Both the position numbers and the translations under genes were made by a program. From UBA6168 sp964573725 (lineage in GTDB: Bacteria > Bacteroidota > Bacteroidia > Chitinophagales > Saprospiraceae), in the NCBI GenBank assembly GCA_964573725.1, contig CAZNLJ010000071.1, forward strand, positions 1-16,058: DNA of 16,058 bases. The letters are read 5' to 3'. Every line of letters starts with the position of its first letter. The stretch's first letter is position 1. This document shows positions 13,195 to 16,058 of this stretch, piece after piece. The notes under the pieces are model-generated. The model was not told where the DNA came from, did not search any database, and saw nothing but the letters and a program-made list of their open reading frames with translations.

Positions 13195-14933
13195 AATCCG
13201 GCCTGGATGACGGATTCCATTTCCCAATTGGCCCGCAGCTCTTCCAGCTGGCTGCGGAGCACCCGTTCCGGCTGTCGACGCAACCAGTAGCTTCCCGTGG
13301 TCCAACGACCGTTGCGGTCCAGGTCCTCGATGATTTCCAGGCTGTAGGAACCGGGGGAGAGAAAGGGAAGCTTGCGGGTGAAACGGGCTTGCCCGCTGCA
13401 CGGGAAGGTTTCCACGGGAACGTCACCCTTGCCCAACAGGCGCAGCACATAGGCCTTTGCGGAATCCAGTCCCCCGACCTGAAGCGTCAACACGCCGAAA
13501 TTCTCCGCCGGCTGGATCGTGAAAGTCCGAACCAGGGAATCCTGCAGACGCAGCCCGAACAAATCCGTCACCGCACCCGGCAGGAGGGTCAACTCGTAGC
13601 CGGTTTGTTCCCGCCACGCAGCGGACACCCACAGCCTGCGGGCGGCCCGGGTACTGTCGATGACCAGGCGGAACGGGATGGGCGACCTGCTGGAATCCTC
13701 CACCACCCGGACCAAACTGGAATCGACCGCCGACAGGGGGTGGTTGAACCACACCGGAAATGACTGGGCAGTCGTCAGGCGGCCGTCGGCGGCCGAGGCC
13801 GGCAAAGGAAGGCAAAGGCGCTCCGCAAGGAAGTTCGCCCGTCGGCCCGCCGGCACCGTCACCGTATCCACCAGGCTGTCCCGCCGCACAAATACCCGCC
13901 ACGCCATCGTATCCGCCGGCAGGTCGTACCAAAGCCGGACCGTGTCCTTGTCCACCTCCCGGTAACTCCGCTGCCCCAGGCTGTCATACCAAATCCCGAC
14001 ATCCCAGGGCTCCCGGTTGAATCCCAGTTTCACCATGCCGTATGTACCCGTCTGCTTCTCCCGCAGGTAAAGAGGCTGCGGCTCCTGGAACAACCGCAGG
14101 GACAAGGGGACGGTACCCGGTGTGGATTTCCGCAAGGGCCGGGTCACTCCCGTATCGACCGCCGCGGCCGGAAACAGGGAGTCCAGGACAGCCGTCGCGA
14201 AAGCGCCCGGCTCCGGTGCCTGTACCCGTAACAGACTGTCCGGGAAGGCCACCAATTCCGACTCGTTGTCAAACCGGTAATTCAGGTTCTGGTCCTTCAG
14301 CGCAAAGGCCTTGAAAAGCCCTCCCTTGACATTGGAAACCAAAAAACGCCCCTCCTTGTCGGTTCGGGCGAAATAAAATGGCCGCTCGCGCTGTACCACC
14401 GAATCCGCCAGGTCCTCGTACAACATGAACAACACGTTCTCCACCGGCTTGCCGGTGTACGCATCGGCAATCGTTCCGGATACCGTCAGGGAATCGATGA
14501 AGTCTCCGGTGGAAAAGACAAAGACCACCGGCGCAATGTTCCCTTCCGTCAAGTCCCGGATGGCTTCCCCGAAGTTGATGACATAGGTGGCGCTGTCGCG
14601 CAACCGCTCCTTTTCATCAAAGCTGACCTGGATGGTCTTCTTACGGCGGACAATCTCGGGCCGATACTCCAAAGGCGGGGATATGACGACCTGGGTGAAG
14701 GCGTCCTTGAGTTCCACCCACTCGTCGAACGCCAGGACAATGGGCTGCCGTTCGAACCGGGTTTGGAAATTGCGGGTGGATGCCGCCGTGTCGAGCTGCG
14801 GCGGGTCGGTGTCGCGCGGACCTCCGTCGGGCGGGATCGGATTGGCACAACCGAACAGCACCGGGAGGAGCCAGTACAACAGTCGCCTGGATTCGAACGG
14901 ATTATTGATCAACATGGTACGTCGTTCAAGCAT
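13191..14933 (-). CDS. Ig-like (Big_5) domain lipoprotein
   Basis: A 580-residue outer-envelope lipoprotein widespread in Bacteroidota. The signal peptide ends in a lipobox LFGC (Cys29), directly followed by the family hallmark PPDGGPRDTDPP. Residues about 45-155 match the SbsA-type bacterial Ig-like fold (Big_5), with VLAFDEWVELKDAF, VVISPPLEYRPEI and FVFSTGDFIDSLTVSG recognisable. A carboxypeptidase-regulatory-like beta domain follows (about 155-240: ADAYTGKPVENV, then TDKEGRFLVSNVKGG), and the remainder is beta-rich. The function of the family is unknown; surface structure or folding is a guess. ATG 14915, six residues shorter, is an alternative start. It lies 17 bases downstream of the TrpF-like gene, so an operon is likely. 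An unstopped in-frame extension to 15518 is antisense-free but out of frame with the TrpF-like gene, so I rejected it. Confidence 0.9.
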   Translation of the reverse strand: MLERRTMLINNPFESRRLLYWLLPVLFGCANPIPPDGGPRDTDPPQLDTAASTRNFQTRFERQPIVLAFDEWVELKDAFTQVVISPPLEYRPEIVRRKKTIQVSFDEKERLRDSATYVINFGEAIRDLTEGNIAPVVFVFSTGDFIDSLTVSGTIADAYTGKPVENVLFMLYEDLADSVVQRERPFYFARTDKEGRFLVSNVKGGLFKAFALKDQNLNYRFDNESELVAFPDSLLRVQAPEPGAFATAVLDSLFPAAAVDTGVTRPLRKSTPGTVPLSLRLFQEPQPLYLREKQTGTYGMVKLGFNREPWDVGIWYDSLGQRSYREVDKDTVRLWYDLPADTMAWRVFVRRDSLVDTVTVPAGRRANFLAERLCLPLPASAADGRLTTAQSFPVWFNHPLSAVDSSLVRVVEDSSRSPIPFRLVIDSTRAARRLWVSAAWREQTGYELTLLPGAVTDLFGLRLQDSLVRTFTIQPAENFGVLTLQVGGLDSAKAYVLRLLGKGDVPVETFPCSGQARFTRKLPFLSPGSYSLEIIEDLDRNGRWTTGSYWLRRQPERVLRSQLEELRANWEMESVIQAGF

Positions 14934-14950
14934 GATCGGTTTCCGGTACG

Positions 14951-15595
14951 TCAACGGTCCAGCAGGTCCAGCAGCCCGTCCAATTCGTCGAAAGACTTGA
15001 ACCCGGTTTTTTCCTCCGCCCCGCCCTGCAATTGCAGCCCGAAAGGGCGGACCATCGACAAGATTTCCGACAGGTTGCCGGGGTGGAAATCCAGCGCGAG
15101 GAACACCCGATGGGCCCGGCAGATATCCCGGAGGATATCCGCTTCCGACCGGAGCGGGGCGGCACCCCCTTCCCAGGAGAAACCGGCCTTTTGGAAGTCG
15201 ACCAGGAAATAATCCGGTCCGGCCACTTGTTCCGTCAGGTATTTTTCCAACCAGGCCAAGCCCCCTTCCGCAGGGGGGACCACCTCCTGCAGGATGGTCA
15301 GCTCCTCCAGCCGCCGGATATCCTCCGCCGGCGTAAACATGCCCACCTGGACGGCATCGAACCAGAGCTGCCGGTGGACCGACAGGATCTCTTCCGCTGT
15401 GGCGAAGGGGAATTCCCCGACGATCCGAACGCCGTCCACCCACTCGATGAGGGCTTTCGCCGTCACGAGGTCGACGGTGGTGGCCGGATCGCCCCCTCCG
15501 AGGGGGATACCCAGCCAATCCACGCCGCGGGCGGCGAAATACCGTGCATCGGTGAGGTGGGTGACCCCACCGGCTTTCAAAGTTATCTTTTCCAT
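14951..15595 (-). CDS. Phosphoribosylanthranilate isomerase-like (TrpF-fold) protein lacking the catalytic cysteine
   Basis: A 214-residue (beta/alpha)8 protein resembling phosphoribosylanthranilate isomerase, the tryptophan-synthesis enzyme. Family landmarks are a first strand ITLKAGGVTHLTDARYFAA (4-22) followed by VDWLGIPLGG, the strand FLVD with Asp133 at the place of the catalytic aspartate, LALDFHPGNLSEIL (166-179, the LxGGLxPxNV position), and a final phosphate-loop region LQLQGGAEEKTGFK (178-191). The catalytic cysteine of the canonical KICG motif is replaced by Ala8, and the SSGVE phosphate loop reads QGGAEE. No other trp gene is nearby. It may be an inactive or re-purposed paralogue; similar NLTDARYFAA-type proteins are, to my recollection, common in Bacteroidota. 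It is first in a likely operon with the Ig-like lipoprotein. The start is fixed by the beta-strand beginning at MEKITLKAG. Confidence 0.85.
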   Translation of the reverse strand: MEKITLKAGGVTHLTDARYFAARGVDWLGIPLGGGDPATTVDLVTAKALIEWVDGVRIVGEFPFATAEEILSVHRQLWFDAVQVGMFTPAEDIRRLEELTILQEVVPPAEGGLAWLEKYLTEQVAGPDYFLVDFQKAGFSWEGGAAPLRSEADILRDICRAHRVFLALDFHPGNLSEILSMVRPFGLQLQGGAEEKTGFKSFDELDGLLDLLDR

Positions 15596-15697
15596 TTCCG
15601 CTTGTCTTTCCGACCTGGTCCGTCGCTACCGCCCTTGCCGTTTCCGACGACCCGATCCTGAGGAAGGTAAAAATAAGCTGCTCCGGCTACAATATCT

Positions 15698-15849
15698 CAT
15701 CTTCCGCACCTCAACCCTACAAAATAATTAATTACAAAACATTGATTTTCTGTTGTTCTTAGTCATCAATCCCACTAAAGCGCTACGCCCCGCACCAAAA
15801 GGGGCGCAGGGCTGCGCCCCGCGCCCAAAAAATTCTTTAGGCCGGCCGG
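15698..15849 (-). repeat. Right, inverted copy of the dispersed repeat
   Basis: Reverse-complement partner of 16-167, gapless over 152 bases with 126 matches. The inner boundary is equally sharp (CATCTTC at 15698-15704), about 100 bases upstream of the TrpF-like gene. This copy has a perfect hairpin, GGGGCGCA 15801-15808 with TGCGCCCC 15813-15820, at the place where the left copy has a different but also self-pairing sequence. The outer end merges into a 22-base poly-G run. Confidence 0.85.
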
Positions 15850-16018
15850 GGGGGGGGGGGGGGGGGGGGCCGGGCGCCCGGCGCCGAAGGGAGGGCGGGC
15901 CGGGAATAAACCGCCCGGTCCTGGGGGGGGGGGCGCCCCCCCCCCAAAAAAAATTATTTCCGCCCCGGCGGCGGGGGCGGGGGGGCCCCCCCCCGGCCGT
16001 CCTGTCCAAAAGGCGGGA
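15848..16018. other. Low-complexity, probably damaged sequence at contig end
   Basis: Contains G22 (15848-15869), G11-CG-C10 followed by A8 (15923-15953) and G7C9 (15979-15994). Such runs are very unusual in real Bacteroidota DNA and sit where the dispersed repeat should continue, so a collapsed or error-filled repeat consensus is the likeliest explanation. The open frames here are glycine/proline/arginine runs without meaning. The last 40 bases (16019-16058) return to normal composition with no visible feature. Confidence 0.6.
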
Positions 16019-16058
16019 AGCGCCATAAAGACCCTTTGGTTATGCGTAGCTTACGTTT

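Noticed and set aside
14934..15518. Upstream in-frame extension of the Ig-like lipoprotein
   Set aside because: It would be an out-of-frame reading of the TrpF-like gene on the same strand and would bury the lipoprotein signal peptide.
1..16058. CRISPR arrays, tRNA/rRNA genes, transposases, phage or defence genes
   Set aside because: None were seen on either strand: no regularly spaced direct repeats beyond the three-copy unit at 8377-8423, no tRNA T-arm patterns in a plausible context, and no transposase, integrase or nuclease motifs.

Overview
The window looks like a metagenomic contig, or part of one, from a high-GC member of the Bacteroidota, most likely a Saprospiria/Lewinella-like lineage. 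Four things support this. A large secreted protein ends in a type IX secretion C-terminal sorting domain. There is a GGPRDTDPP-type Ig-like lipoprotein. Several start regions carry the Bacteroidota promoter -7 element TAnnTTTG. Adenylate kinase is the short form and the aldehyde dehydrogenase is ALDH7 (antiquitin-like). The assignment is inference from gene content; there is no rRNA or tRNA in the window.

Layout. Positions 1-167 hold one copy of a dispersed repeat, and 168-710 is a gene-free, hairpin-rich stretch. From 711 to 5161 four genes read leftward: adk (711-1292), an ALDH7-family aldehyde dehydrogenase (1356-2885), a small lipoprotein (3035-3568) and a 471-residue helical protein of unknown function (3746-5161). 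A short AT-rich divergent promoter region leads into a 972-residue secreted protein (5435-8353) made of about six propeller-like repeats, beta-sandwich domains and a T9SS sorting tail. Two intrinsic terminators follow at 8484-8515 and 8606-8637. After a 420-base gap come mscL (9059-9472) and, convergent with it, a long phosphohexomutase (9507-11714). A 400-base divergent gap leads to an AI-2E-family membrane protein (12115-13194). Its stop codon overlaps the stop of a convergent Ig-like lipoprotein (13191-14933), which sits in a likely two-gene operon behind a phosphoribosylanthranilate-isomerase-like protein (14951-15595). The right end (15698-15849) is a second, inverted copy of the left-end repeat, followed by implausible homopolymer runs that look like assembly damage.

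The genes do not form one obvious pathway. They are housekeeping metabolism (adk, phosphohexomutase, ALDH7), osmotic and membrane functions (mscL, AI-2E family), and cell-envelope or secreted proteins (two lipoproteins and the T9SS substrate). No defence system, CRISPR array, phage or complete transposon is visible. The most unusual items are the 152-base gapless inverted repeat bracketing the contig (126 of 152 bases match), a TrpF-fold protein that has lost the catalytic cysteine, and a second strong terminator with no assigned gene upstream.
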